Part shown: positions 49,054 through 59,356 of the stretch, in pieces
Numbering within the stretch: the first letter of the stretch is position 1
Layout of the letters: each line of letters starts with the position of its first letter
NCBI GenBank assembly: GCA_025174535.1
Contig: JALBUN010000006.1
Span: 806,001 to 870,000, forward strand
Origin: Cantharellus purpuraceus
Taxonomy: Eukaryota > Basidiomycota > Agaricomycetes > Cantharellales > Hydnaceae
Direction of reading: 5' to 3'
DNA: 64,000 nt
Program-made: the position numbers and the translations under genes
The notes under the pieces: generated by a model
What the model was told of the DNA's origin: nothing
Seen by the model: the letters and a program-made list of their open reading frames with translations, nothing else
Database searches by the model: none

Positions 49054-49791
49054 CAGATCACTGACTTGTGCCTGAAATCAAGGGATGCGTTGTATGCCAA
49101 ATATATGGCGTTATGATGCGATGTGCAGCAATGTTCCTGAACTGTTGTATAACTGTAATCTTGAGTTTGCCTGGGTTTTCTTTCTTTGTACTGCATTCGT
49201 GTTTTCAAGGGTTTGCTATGCCATGGGAAGGAGACGATTCAAGGCCTGGTTAGATTTTACATACGCATCTTTGAGTGCTGATGTATCGGTTCTGACCATG
49301 TCAAGAGCCATTATACAACTACAAAAAGTTCATAATTACTCACGATTCTTCCTGTCAGTCCTATGTGATAAGGTGTAGACATGCCTCCGTTGACCCGGGC
49401 TGTGAATCTATTATATGTGTGTATCGCAATGCCTATAAAGCAAAGAAACTTGAAGTCCCAGGCGAACGGCAAATCAAGTGACACAGAACAACATCTCATG
49501 ACATCTAAAGATGACCATATACTGTTAGAAGTAAGAATCCTTGACATTTCCAATGCTAATTCTGATTTGGAAATCAGTCAGAAGATGTTCCATGTGTTAT
49601 TAAGACACAGCTGCACAAGGTCCCATTCCTGGATCAACAGTACAGATCAGAAAGGACAAGTTCAACTTCTGAATGTCAGAACATGTTGGAAGAAATGAAA
49701 TTGTTGGAAAAGTACAGGGCAAAGTGAATGTGCCAAGCCAAGTTGATTATACAGTACAAAATTATGTGTACTTATAGCTAAATTTCCAATG
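49054..49791. other. Spacer between eIF1A and repeat island
   Basis: 3' flank of eIF1A followed by AT-rich DNA. A 105-codon frame at 49381-49698 (VRILDISNANSDLEISQKMF) has no motif I recognise and may be a repeat remnant. The LTR-like copies begin at 49792. Confidence 0.4.
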
Positions 49792-50269
49792 TGTTACACA
49801 CTGGGTCCATCAGGTGGTCAGATCTTTGGGGACAGAGTTGGAGTTGTGGTGGTTGGAACAGATTTGGCTTCAGCTTATGTGCTGCACCCTCACTAATACC
49901 TGTGTCCAAGATTTCAGAGATGAAGTACAACTTAAGTGGGTAGGATTGGACTTAGGACCTAGATGTGATTCAATATTTGAGCTGGGGAATGAAGTCCCCA
50001 GTAGTATGACTTAAATACATATGTGAAATCTAATAATAATTACTCTGGTGATGGATCTCCAAGGCTGATGGCCTTACATGAGTCTGAGTCCAGCAGGGGT
50101 GGATGTCCAAGTTTCTATGGTGATACTGATGCATCAGTGGAACCAGAGATGGATGAGCAGAAATAATGGTGATGATCAGATGGACTAATGGAGATGTGAT
50201 GGTTTCCATAAGGAGTATTGATTTCATGTGTGCCAGGATCTGAGTGTAGGAAGTATTAATGTGGCAAGT
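49792..50269. repeat. LTR-like repeat copy A
   Basis: Begins TGTTACACACTGGG and shares a long collinear match with copy B. Shared stretches include GCTTCAGCTTATGTGCTGCA (near 49870), GGGGAATGAAGTCCCCAGT (near 49983) and CTAATAATAATTACTC (near 50030). It lacks the final ATATAGTCATAACA and abuts copy B directly, so it looks like a truncated LTR. Confidence 0.7.
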
Positions 50270-50797
50270 TGTTACACACTAGGTCTGATTGGGGGTTGGA
50301 GATTGGGTTGGAGTGACAGTTGGAGTTGAAGTGGGAATCGGGGTGCATTGTGGAGGTCAGAATGGACTTGGCTTCAGCTTATGTGCTGCACCCTCACTAA
50401 TACCGGTGTCCAGGATTTCAGAGATGGAGTACAACTTAGATAGTTAGGATCGGACTTAGGAGCTAGGCATGATTTGATATTCAAACTGGGGAATGAAGTC
50501 CCCAGTTGGGCAACTTAAATACATATTTGAAATCTAATAATAATTACTCCAGTGACGGGTCTCCAAGGCCAACAGCCTTACATGAATATGTCTGAGTCCA
50601 ATGGGGATGGATGTCCAGGTTCTTATGGTGATGCTGATGCATCAATTGGAACTGGAGGTGGATGAGCGAGATTGGCAGTGACAATTGGACAGATAAATGG
50701 AGATGTGTTGGTTTCCAAATGGAGTATAGATTTCATGTGTGCAGGGATCTGAGTGGATCGGATGGGGATCTGGGCATTAATGAATATAGTCATAACA
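50270..50797. repeat. LTR-like repeat copy B
   Basis: A 528-bp unit that starts TGTTA and ends TAACA, a perfect 5-bp terminal inverted repeat of the TG...CA type expected for an LTR. It is the most complete of three related copies (A upstream, C downstream). A TATAAAAG box lies about 100 bp beyond its right end, in front of the minisatellite gene. Confidence 0.65.
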
Positions 50798-51030
50798 GTA
50801 TCTCTCCATTTAAGGCTGAGCCCCTGAGGCCTCATGTCCGTGGACTGGATAGGTGAGACGGTTGGGTGCAGTTGGAGTTATACTGGGGGTCTGGAGACAT
50901 ATAAAAGGAGGGGCATGTTTGAGGTCTTATCCTCAACAATGTCAAACCCCTTAGCAAACATGAGTGTGGCTGAGCTCGAGCAGTTGCTCCTGGCCCTACA
51001 GAAGGAAGAAGAAGAGGAGTGGAAATGGAA

Positions 51031-51840
51031 GGAGGAGGAGGAGGCAGAATGGAGATGGAAGGAGGAGGAGGAGGCAGAATGGAGATGGAAGGAGGAGGAG
51101 GAGGCAGAATGGAGATGGAAGGAGGAGGAGGAGGCAGAATGGAGATGGAAGGAGGAGGAGGAGGCAGAATGGAGATGGAAGGAGGAGGAGGAGGCAGAAT
51201 GGAGATGGAAGGAGGAGGAGGAGGCAGAATGGAGATGGAAGGAGGAGGAGGAGGCAGAATGGAGATGGAAGGAGGAGGAGGAGGCAGAATGGAGATGGAA
51301 GGAGGAGGAGGAGGCAGAATGGAGATGGAAGGAGGAGGAGGAGGCAGAATGGAGATGGAAGGAGGAGGAGGAGGCAGAATGGAGATGGAAGGAGGAGGAG
51401 GAGGCAGAATGGAGATGGAAGGAGGAGGAGGAGGCAGAATGGAGATGGAAGGAGGAGGAGGAGGCAGAATGGAGATGGATGGAGGAGGAGGAGGAGGAGG
51501 CAGAATGGAGATGGAAGGAGGAGGAGGAGGCAGAATGGAGATGGGAAGGAGGAGGAGGAGGCAGAATGGAGATGGAAGGAGGAGGAGGAGGAGGCAGAAT
51601 GGAGATGGATGGAGGAGGAGGAGGAGGCAGAATGGAGATGGAAGGAGGAGGAGGAGGCAGAATGGAGATGGAAGGAGGAGGAGGAGGCAGAATGGAGATG
51701 GAAGGAGGAGGAGGAGGAGGAGTGGAGATGGAAGGAGGAGGAGGAGGAGGAGTGGAGATGGAAGGAGGAGGAGGAGGAGGAGTGGAGATGGAAGGAGGAG
51801 GCTGAGGTGGAATGGAGATGGATGGAGGAGGAGGCAAAGG
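51031..51840. repeat. 30-bp coding minisatellite
   Basis: From 51031 to 51480 there are fifteen 30-bp units (ggaggaggaggaggcagaat + ggagatggaa) identical to the base, except for the last base of the array. From 51481 to about 51840 come degenerate units of 30-36 bp with changed GGA counts. In frame it encodes EEEEAEWRWK; because the unit is a multiple of three, expansion keeps the frame until the +1 change near 51543. Confidence 0.97.
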
Positions 51841-52825
51841 CCGAGTGAGCATGCAGAGTCAAGGAGCTGGCGGCCGCGATGGAGGCTGCAAGGCTGAAGG
51901 AAGTGGAAGAGCAGGTGCATCAGCTAGAAGCCACCATGGAGGTAGAGGAGGAGGTGACCGGGGCAAGGGCAACTAGACCCAGGGAGTCCAAGTGTGCCAA
52001 TATGGGCAGGAACCCCCGAGGTTGCCATTATCTCGGTCACATGGATGGAGTTGACCTGTCCAACAACTGTCCCTCCAGTAGGCTCACCATTGTGTCTGCG
52101 ATTATGGCCGTTATTTGTGGTGGGTGCGGCTGAAGAAGATGATGCGGCAGAGGTGGAGAGGGCAGAAGCAGAGGTGGATCCTGATGCCAACATGGAGCTC
52201 AACGCAAATGCAGAGCCCAAGGTGGGTGTGGATGTCAGGATGGATATGGAGCCGGATCCAACCTCAAATTGCTGCAAGGAGATGGCTTGGGTAGCCGCAG
52301 TTGAAGCTCACAAAAGGGCAGAGCTATATGCTGCTACCACTAAGAAAAACCTCAAGATTGTGGTCTTTTCATTGAAGGTGCACCTGAGTGCTGATACAGA
52401 GAAGCAGGAGGTGGATCGGAGGATCATATGGTGCAAGGTGGAGAGTTGTGTATTGGTGACTCATAAGAAGGAGCTGCGTGTTGCTAGGTCAGTGATCCAG
52501 CTTTGCAAGTGCAAGATGGAGAAGGTGGCGGCAGAACAGCAGGACAAGGAGGAGGAGAGGGAGCACTTAGAGGCTGTGTTGAGAAGGAGCAGACCACCCA
52601 AGGCTCTGGCCCCGATGGAGCCATTCGGCGGGCCCAGTGTAATTTGCGACTTGTGTTGTGACACGGGCATGGAGTGTGTATGGCCCACTGGTCCAACCCG
52701 CTGTCTTCAGTCCTGCAATCATTGTTGGGGTCAGAAAGGAGGGTGTAGGATCGATGGCAAGTTCAATCCCTGAAGTTGGAGTGTCAAGCCCCAACTAGTG
52801 GTACAAGGAGGTGTGGAGAAAGAAC

Positions 52826-53063
52826 CAGAAGGCCGTCTGATGGCCTTATATGAGTATGTCCGAGTCCAATGGGGACGGATGTCCGGGTTCCTATGGTGAT
52901 GCTGATGCATCAATTGGAACCAGAGACGGATGGGTGGAATCAGCAGTGACAATTGGACAGGTAGATGGAGACGGCAGTTTCCAAATGGAGTATAGATTTC
53001 ATATGTGTGGGGATCTGAGTGGATCAGACAGGGATCTGGATGTTAATGAATATAGTCATAACA
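52826..53063. repeat. LTR-like repeat copy C (5' truncated)
   Basis: Matches the right-hand ~240 bp of copy B: GTGATGCTGATGCATCAATT (near 52898), TGACAATTGGACAG, CCAAATGGAGTATAGATTTC and the end AATATAGTCATAACA. The left half is missing. It lies between the Cys-rich block and the last coiled-coil block of the broken gene, so it either landed in an intron or marks the 3' end of a small LTR element. Confidence 0.65.
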
Positions 53064-53629
53064 TCTGACCAAAAAGCAGTGGACAGAGATGGGTGCTATG
53101 GCAGCTGGGGGTAGCGGTGTTGGATCAGAAGGAGCAATGACTGGTGCAGGTACAGGGCGTGTCTCTGCACCCAATAGTACTGTGGGCCAGCTTATCTGGC
53201 TGGTTAACCAGCAGTTGGAGCACCTTCAGTGGATGGAGGGGTTGTTAGTGGAGTTAGTGAAGACGATGAAACAGAAGGAGGTTCTGGAGGGTCAGCAGAC
53301 TGCTGAGTTGTGTTGACTGTGGAAGTTCATGGCCCCCTTGGATGAGGATTTGGACATGGGGGATGAAAAGGATTGGGTATTGGATGTGGAGAGTGATGAT
53401 GAGTTGGTGACGGAGCCTGAGGTAGACAAGGGGAAGGGAAAAAGGAAGTGCAATGTATAGCTAAAAAAATGAAAATGATTTTGATTGTTATTTTGGAGCA
53501 GAGAAAAAATGGGGCAGAGTGAGATTCTTTCGGTTGGGTAGACTTGTAATTTCCTTTGTGACTTTGTAATGAAATGATGATGCGAGATAATAGAATTAGC
53601 ATCAGTAATGGACTTAAAGATTCATAAGA

Positions 53630-54821
53630 GGGCCAGGTTTGTCTGGATAAGTGGAGTGAAAATCGGAGATGGATTCAGATGCATGATCGAGTTTGGACAT
53701 GGAGATCCATGAGGACTCTTCATCAGTGCCTTTGTATCCAGTCCATTTGACTAGGTACTGGAGCTTGCACTTGTACCAATGATCAATCTTGAGTCCAGGA
53801 TCTCAGATATCTCATATTCATTATCTCTTTCAATGATGATCGGAGGAGGCAGAGGTTGGGTGTGACTGGGGATCTTGTTTGTAGTGGCAGGTTCAAGCAT
53901 TGATATATGGAAGACCGGGTGAACTGCTTGGAAGTGGTCAGGGAGGCAGAGGGTGAAGGACCTGCTGCCTGCATGAGCAATGACCTCATAAGGACCTAAG
54001 TATTTCTTGGAGAGTTTCTTCAATGGGCGGGTGGTCCAGAAGTGTTTGGCCTTGACAAATACTTTGTCTCCAATTTGCAGGTCTGGAGCCAGGATGTGGC
54101 ATTGGTCCACAGAGACTTGGTATTGTTTCTGGGCATTGGAGATGGTTTCTCAGAGATGTTGGTGTAGTTGATTGAGGTCGGTTACAAATTGGCAGGCTTT
54201 GGTGGAGGTGAGTTCCTTCTCAGGGTGGATGGAGATGTTCAGATGGTAGCCTTTATTAGCAAAGAACAGAGAGATGCCGGTAGTCATGTTCAGGGCATTG
54301 TTGTAGGCAAACTCTGCAATTGGAAGTAGGTCAGCCCAGTTGTCTTGTTGATAGTTACAATAGACTTGGAGATATTGTTCCAGGGACTGATTCATTTGTT
54401 GCGTTTGTCCATCTCCTTCAGGATGGTATCTGGAGGTGAAATGAAGCTTCATGTCAAGAGCCTTTCCTAATGTGCGGAAGAAGGAGGACACAAACTCTGA
54501 GCCCCGATTGGATGTGACATGTGATGGGACTCTGTGTTTAGAGAATATGTGGAGAACAAACAACTTAGCTAGTGAGGTGGAGGTGATGGTGTCATGTGTC
54601 AGAATGAATAGTGACTGTTTAGTGAACCTGTCAATAATCACAAGTATGGTGTCATATCTGAGTGATGGGGGGAGTTTCTCTATGAAATCCATGGAGATGG
54701 AGTTCCATGGTTGCTCTGGAACTGGAAGTTGCTTAAGCATTCTGTAGGGTTTGTGCCTTTGCAATTTTGAGTGCATACACATGGTACAAGAGTTACAGTA
54801 GCATTGAATGTACTCTTGCAT
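53630..54821 (-). pseudogene. gypsy integrase and chromodomain remnant
   Basis: The zinc-binding end CNSCTMC is followed by the catalytic core. SMDFIEKLP carries the first Asp, VTSNRGSEF has Asn (codon at 54507-54509) where the second catalytic Asp of SDRGSEF is expected, and YHPEGDGQTQQMN precedes the Glu in LEQYLQ. A frame break near 54150 precedes GDKVFVKAKHFWTTRPLKKL. A second break near 53780 separates the EYEISEILDSR start from the chromodomain body (LQYLVKWTGY, then the SSWI block). Chromodomains steer chromovirus integration to heterochromatin. Confidence 0.88.
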
Positions 54822-55318
54822 TTTTGGCCATACATAGTCCCATCAGATTAACCCTTGTGTGCAATTTTGCCTGAAATGGCTGGAGATCGGGTGATCATGA
54901 TAATACTGCAAAACTTGGAGTTGGAGACCATTGGCATTGGGGACATATATCCAGTTGTTTTGTTGGAGGTGTGTCCTTCAGGATCAAGTGACCATTTCAG
55001 ATTGAAAGGGTCATCCAAGTGTTTAACTGCAACAGGATTGGATTGGAGTGATGAGCAGATGTTGGAATGGAGTTGGTTGATATCCATAATGGCGACAGCT
55101 TGGAGGGTGGGAGTCATGAGGGTGGATGCTTGTAGGGACAATGCCAGCTGCTCATTAGTGAACACAGGACAAAAGTTGTGTGGGTTTACAGTGGCATAGT
55201 CACTACTCCCCTCTTTAGGGTAGACATCCCAGCATCTAGTTAACGTGTTGGGCTTTGCTCCGAGTCGACCCAGACAGAAACGGATAATGAGGTTGAACTG
55301 AGACAGGTATTCAGACCA

Positions 55319-57200
55319 TCAGACTTGTCTACAGGTGAGTAGTTTCATTGTGGAGAAGTATTCCAAGTTCTTGTGGTCTATTATGACGTCCACCGGATCG
55401 GAGGGGCCTTTGAGATAGTGTCTCCATATCTGGAAGGCTTCATATATGGCAAGGAGCTCTTTGTCATGGACATCATAGTTCAGTTCAGGGGGTGTAAATG
55501 TATGTGAGTGAAAAGTGATTGGGTGGACTTGTCCATCATCTCTCCAGATGATGGACAGGATCACGGCAAGTGCATAGTTGGAGGCATCAGTCTCTAATAG
55601 GATAGGAATGCCTGGAACCCAATGAGTCAGTATCAGAGCAGAAGTAAAGGCCTTCTTCAAGGTCTCAAAGCTCTGTCTACATTCATCAGTGAAATTCCAT
55701 TGGATACCCTTCCTAGTAAGCCAGATGAGTGGAATGGTAATATCAGAGTAGTTGTAGATGAAGCGGTGGTAGAAGTTGGAAGGCCTGTACATCTTTGACT
55801 TTCTGCAGTTCCAGCCATTCCTGTATGGCTTTGATTTTGTCATCAGACATTGTCAGTCCTGCAGGGGAGAGGATATAGCCTAGATACTTGACTGAGTCGG
55901 AGTGGAATTTGCATTTGTCAGTGTGGGCAAAGAGGCCATGTTTTTGGTACTTCTTGGATGTGTGTCTGATGTTCATCTTCATTATCTGAATATACCAAAA
56001 TGTCATCTAAGTAAATGAGGACAGTAACATTGAGGAGGTTGGCAAAGATATTGTTCATGAACCACTGGAAGGTGGCTGGAGCATTGGTTAGTCTGAAGGG
56101 TATGATACACCATTTAAAAGATTTATATTAAGTGCAGAAAGTTGTTTTCCACTCATTGCCTTCTTGGATGTGGACTAGATGGTAGGCATGTTGGAGATCT
56201 ATTTTGGAATAGATCTTAGCCTTTTGTGGGCTCTCGAGTAGGTCCATGGTGTGGGGTATTGGGTATTGGTTTTTCTTGGTGATCTTGTTGAGTCCACAGA
56301 AGTCAACACATAAATGGAGTGATCCATCCTTTTTGCAGACAAATAGGACTGGAGCTCCATGGGGGGATAAGGATGGGTGGATGAAGCCTGTGGCCAAGTT
56401 CTCATCTATGAATGTCTGGAGAGCCAGTAGCTCTTTTTGGGATAGCAAGTAGATAGGGCCAAGCAGAGAGGTGGAGTTGTCATCCAACTCAATCTTGAGA
56501 TTGTATGGTTGGTGTTCCACTAGGGAGTCAGCTTTAGACTTGCTGAACACATTGGCAAACTCATGATACTCCTTAGGAACCATAGATAGGTCTGGTGGAG
56601 TTGATCAAGCAGAACAGGCAGCAAGGAGCATTGGATCAGAGAGATGAACCTGGAACATTTGTGAGCCATCCAGTTTGCTTAGTCTGGCGAAGACCATAGT
56701 GTCCACCATTGATATAGATGGAGGGGTAGACGGAGTATCTATCAGAGCAGAGTCAGCGGAGGCAGAAGATAATTTCACATCTAAAGTTGCTGGTGACATC
56801 AGGGATGACACAGCCTGCACTGGAGAATGGAATGTGATATGGCCCAATGCCCAGTCAATCAATGGATTGTAGCGGGCAAGCCAATTATGTCTGAGAACCA
56901 CAGAACAGCTGGAGTCAAGCAGGGTAACATAGAATGTAAGGTTCTGGATTTCTTTGACAGAAAAATGGATAGACAGATCTATAGCTCGTGAAATAACAGC
57001 ATTAGTAGTGCCATCAAATAATCAGAGCAATATCAGAGTTATGGTGTATGTATGGAGTTTATGTAAATCAGAAAAAGAGGAATCAAGGAAACAGTGAGTA
57101 GAACTGGAGTCAACTAATGCTTGGATAGCAGTATTGGGAATGGAGTTGGAGTAGACAAGGAGGGTAAGGGAGTCAGAGTGGGAAAGAGTGGATGCATTCA
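55319..57200 (-). pseudogene. gypsy protease, reverse transcriptase and RNase H remnant
   Basis: The protease core reads ALVDSSSTHCFLD, with Ser where the usual DSG motif has Gly. The RT begins near 56450 (LLALQTFIDENLATGFIHPS), has VLFVCKKDGSLHLCVDFCGL and SKIDLQHAYH. The YLDD active site is at 56002-56013, in a different frame from the following [20 protein letters not shown] block. RNase H follows (FETLKKAFTSALILTHW; ETDASNYALAVILS; ELNYDVHDKELLAIYEAF). Stops occur around 56580, 56100 and 55750. The element could not make a working polyprotein as read. Confidence 0.85.
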
Positions 57201-57241
57201 GGCAGACCTCATTTGTCATGTGGGGAGTACCAATGCAGCCC

Positions 57242-58330
57242 TCAGCCTGTATGGAGGCTAGAGGACTGCTTACTTTTTTGGGTCTGTTGTGGTATTGGTG
57301 GCACAGCCCTTTGCCTTTGCTGCTGATGAGGTTGCCTTGTTGCAATCCTTGGCTTGGTGGCCAGGTTTTCCACAGAATAGACAGAGGTTGTTGTCCATGT
57401 GGCACTGGCATTCCTGCTGGGTAAGTTTTCCATCTTTCCCCAGCTTGGTGGAGAGGTCCAGAGTGCTCTTGCAAGCTCCAGAGTTATTGCCAGTGCCAGA
57501 GTTGTTCTGACCAGAACTGGAAGCATTGGTGTTACCAGTGTTTGACTTCTGGCCAGAGTTGGTAGTAGTCTTCTTATTGGACCCCTTGTTGGACTTTGGG
57601 GTCTTGTCTGATGATTTGTCCAATTTGTTGTTAGCTGAATTTTCATGGGAGACCTTGGATGACATTCCCAATAACAGGCATCAATGGATTGGGTGAGCTT
57701 GTGAAGGTTAACCAAAGTATCTGGCTTACTGATGCATGATATCTCACCCTTGATGCAGGATGGGAGGCCAATGTAAGATTGGCGTCGGAGTGCGGCATCA
57801 CCCCATTGGACTTTCAGAGCTAGCTGCTGGAAACTCACAATGTATTTTGTGATTTTCCTTCATCTGAAGTTGATCAAGTTCATTCTCAGCATCAGCCTCA
57901 GGGTTGTAAGGACCAAAATTGGTCTGAAGTTCGGAGATGAAGTTGGAGTAGTCTTCTGACCATATCAAGTCATCGGAGTCATCCATGAGCGCTGGCTCAA
58001 AGTAGTCCAGTGCAGTGCCCTTGAGATAGGACATGGCGAAGGTGACCTTTGCCTGATTGGATGTGAATGCATCAGGGCGGTTGTGGAAATTCAACTGGCA
58101 TTGCACCAAGAATGGTTGGAGCTTGCATGGATCGGGGCCATTGAATGGGTCGGGTTCCCAGACCTTGGGGACTTAGGAGTTTGTGGGGTATGGATGCTGC
58201 TGGCAAGCAGGGAGATGGCTTGTGCCAGATTCAGGGAGGGCAGAGTATCATCCTCTTTAGTGACAGCCTCTATGTGGTCCGTTGCTTCTTCAACAACCTT
58301 GGGGATGGTGTCAATGCTGGGAGCAGGCAC
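57242..58330 (-). pseudogene. gypsy gag remnant with CCHC knuckle
   Basis: The minus strand shows a retrotransposon capsid-type core (FAMSYLKGTALDYFEPAL; FGPYNPEADAENELDQLQM). A Ser/Asn/Gly-rich linker and the nucleocapsid knuckle CLFCGKPGHQAKDC (near 57350), a canonical C-x2-C-x4-H-x4-C, follow. The pieces lie in different frames: a change after QLQMKENHKI (near 57850) and another near 57660 separate them. Gag normally packages element RNA into virus-like particles. Confidence 0.8.
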
Positions 58331-58350
58331 CTTGACAGTTCATGCGCTGT

Positions 58351-58645
58351 TGGTTCGCTTATGGAATGATCCTATAAGCCTGTGTGCAACGCTCCTAACA
58401 AACAGACAGTGTGTAATGCAGTTGTTCAGCACTCCAAAGATCAATCAGGTCGAGGGGTAGAGGTAGCACTGAGTAACAGGAAAGTGTAATAGTGCTCTGT
58501 GGTTGGATGAGGATGGGAGCAAAAAGGACAGTCCAGATGGCTGATCATGCTCTGTGACTGGATGACAATAGGGAGCCTGGTTGGGAGGTACATGAAAGCT
58601 GGTTTCAGGAGAAGCAACCTCTCGGTGGCGGAGGGAAATCTGATC
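58351..58645. other. Junction between gypsy and copia elements
   Basis: About 300 bp between the first recognisable gypsy gag sequence and the copia LTR end. It may be gypsy 5' untranslated DNA. No gene was recognised. Confidence 0.35.
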
Positions 58646-59349
58646 GTTGAACCAAGGTGTTTTACCTCAGTGTAGAGATGATGGATTGTGATATAGAGCA
58701 TAGAGCGTAGACTTAGAGCGTGGACTTTGACTTTAGAGCGTTGGCTGTAAACTTGTTGATTGATTCCAAAGGCAAAAACTAGCACCCTTTAATATACAAA
58801 TCCCCAAGGCACAACAACACAATATGAGGAGCAAATGATCCAATATGATGCAAGAAATGCTGATCAAGCCTGCTGACGAAGTGTGTGAAGATGAACTACT
58901 AATGGGGAAATCATGGAGAAATGAAGCAACAGATAGGGGTAATCTTTGTAAGAATATGAGGTGATGAGTAATAAAAGAACAAGGATGAGTAAGTCGTGTA
59001 TGAATGAATTAAAAGATGAAACAGGGGTGAGTCATATAAAAGAACAATAGAAACATCCACCAATACCATTTCCCTATGGCTCCAAAGGTAAATTGACCCT
59101 GAGTCACATGAGGACTTCAGTCAGCATCCACAACAAATACTCCTTATTGTCTTAGTGATCTGTCTCCATATGGTATCCTGTTCCAAGGGTATTTGTGTAG
59201 AGCTCAAAAGCGAAGTTGTATGTTATTAGATAAGCCAAAATACAAACTCAGCAAAAAAGCGAAATTGTAACACATAAAACACTCATATCTTCTCACAGAA
59301 TAATCCATATCAAGCCAAACTTTCCAGGGACCTTCAGTGCATTCCAACA
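58646..59349 (-). repeat. Copia 3' LTR (putative)
   Basis: Just after the copia stop codon, the minus strand has a purine tract (TTGAGGGGGTG) and then TGTTGGAATGCACTG, a typical polypurine tract followed by the LTR start. The unit can be followed about 700 bp to TTGGTTCAAC, which mirrors TGTTGGAA imperfectly. It contains a TATATTAAAGG box near 58785. The exact end is uncertain because the partner 5' LTR lies beyond the right edge. Confidence 0.6.
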
Positions 59350-59356
59350 CACCCCC

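Larger units (their letters stand above)
50939..53460 (+). pseudogene. Broken Glu/Trp-repeat and Cys-rich coiled-coil gene
   Basis: A TATAAAAG box (50897-50904) precedes an ATG at 50939: MSNPLANMSVAELEQLLLAL. Then comes a tandem 10-residue repeat, EEEEAEWRWK, encoded by a 30-bp minisatellite. Near 51543 an extra G moves the repeat to the next frame, and a TGA at 51846-51848 interrupts that frame just before KELAAAMEAARLKEVEEQVH. Further downstream a long frame (to 52773) has acidic and helical sequence and a Cys-rich motif C-x2-C-x5-C-x9-C-x3-C-x2-C-x5-C (start CDLCCDTGMEC, about 52647). A last coiled-coil block, QLIWLVNQQLEHLQWMEGLL (53188 onward), and an acidic tail follow after an LTR fragment. 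Proteins with a coiled coil and a similar Cys cluster are numerous in Agaricomycetes, function unknown. I infer a decayed member or a passenger of the flanking LTRs. Confidence 0.5.
53630..58350 (-). mobile_element. Ty3/gypsy chromovirus, degenerate
   Basis: A minus-strand series of gag, protease, reverse transcriptase, RNase H, integrase and C-terminal chromodomain, the standard chromovirus order. Stops and frame changes break every long frame. No LTRs could be paired at its ends: the left side runs straight into the 3' end of the convergent broken gene, and the right side is followed by a copia LTR. The copy is inactive as read. The separate domain remnants are listed individually. Confidence 0.9.

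Noticed and set aside
51846..51848. TGA in the minisatellite gene as a recoded codon
   Set aside because: An upstream +1 change already breaks the gene, so simple decay explains it better.
50832..51920. Long minus-strand frames of Pro/Ser/Leu repeats opposite the minisatellite
   Set aside because: A period-30 array keeps all six frames open; the plus frame has a TATA box, an ATG and a non-repetitive N-terminus, the others do not.
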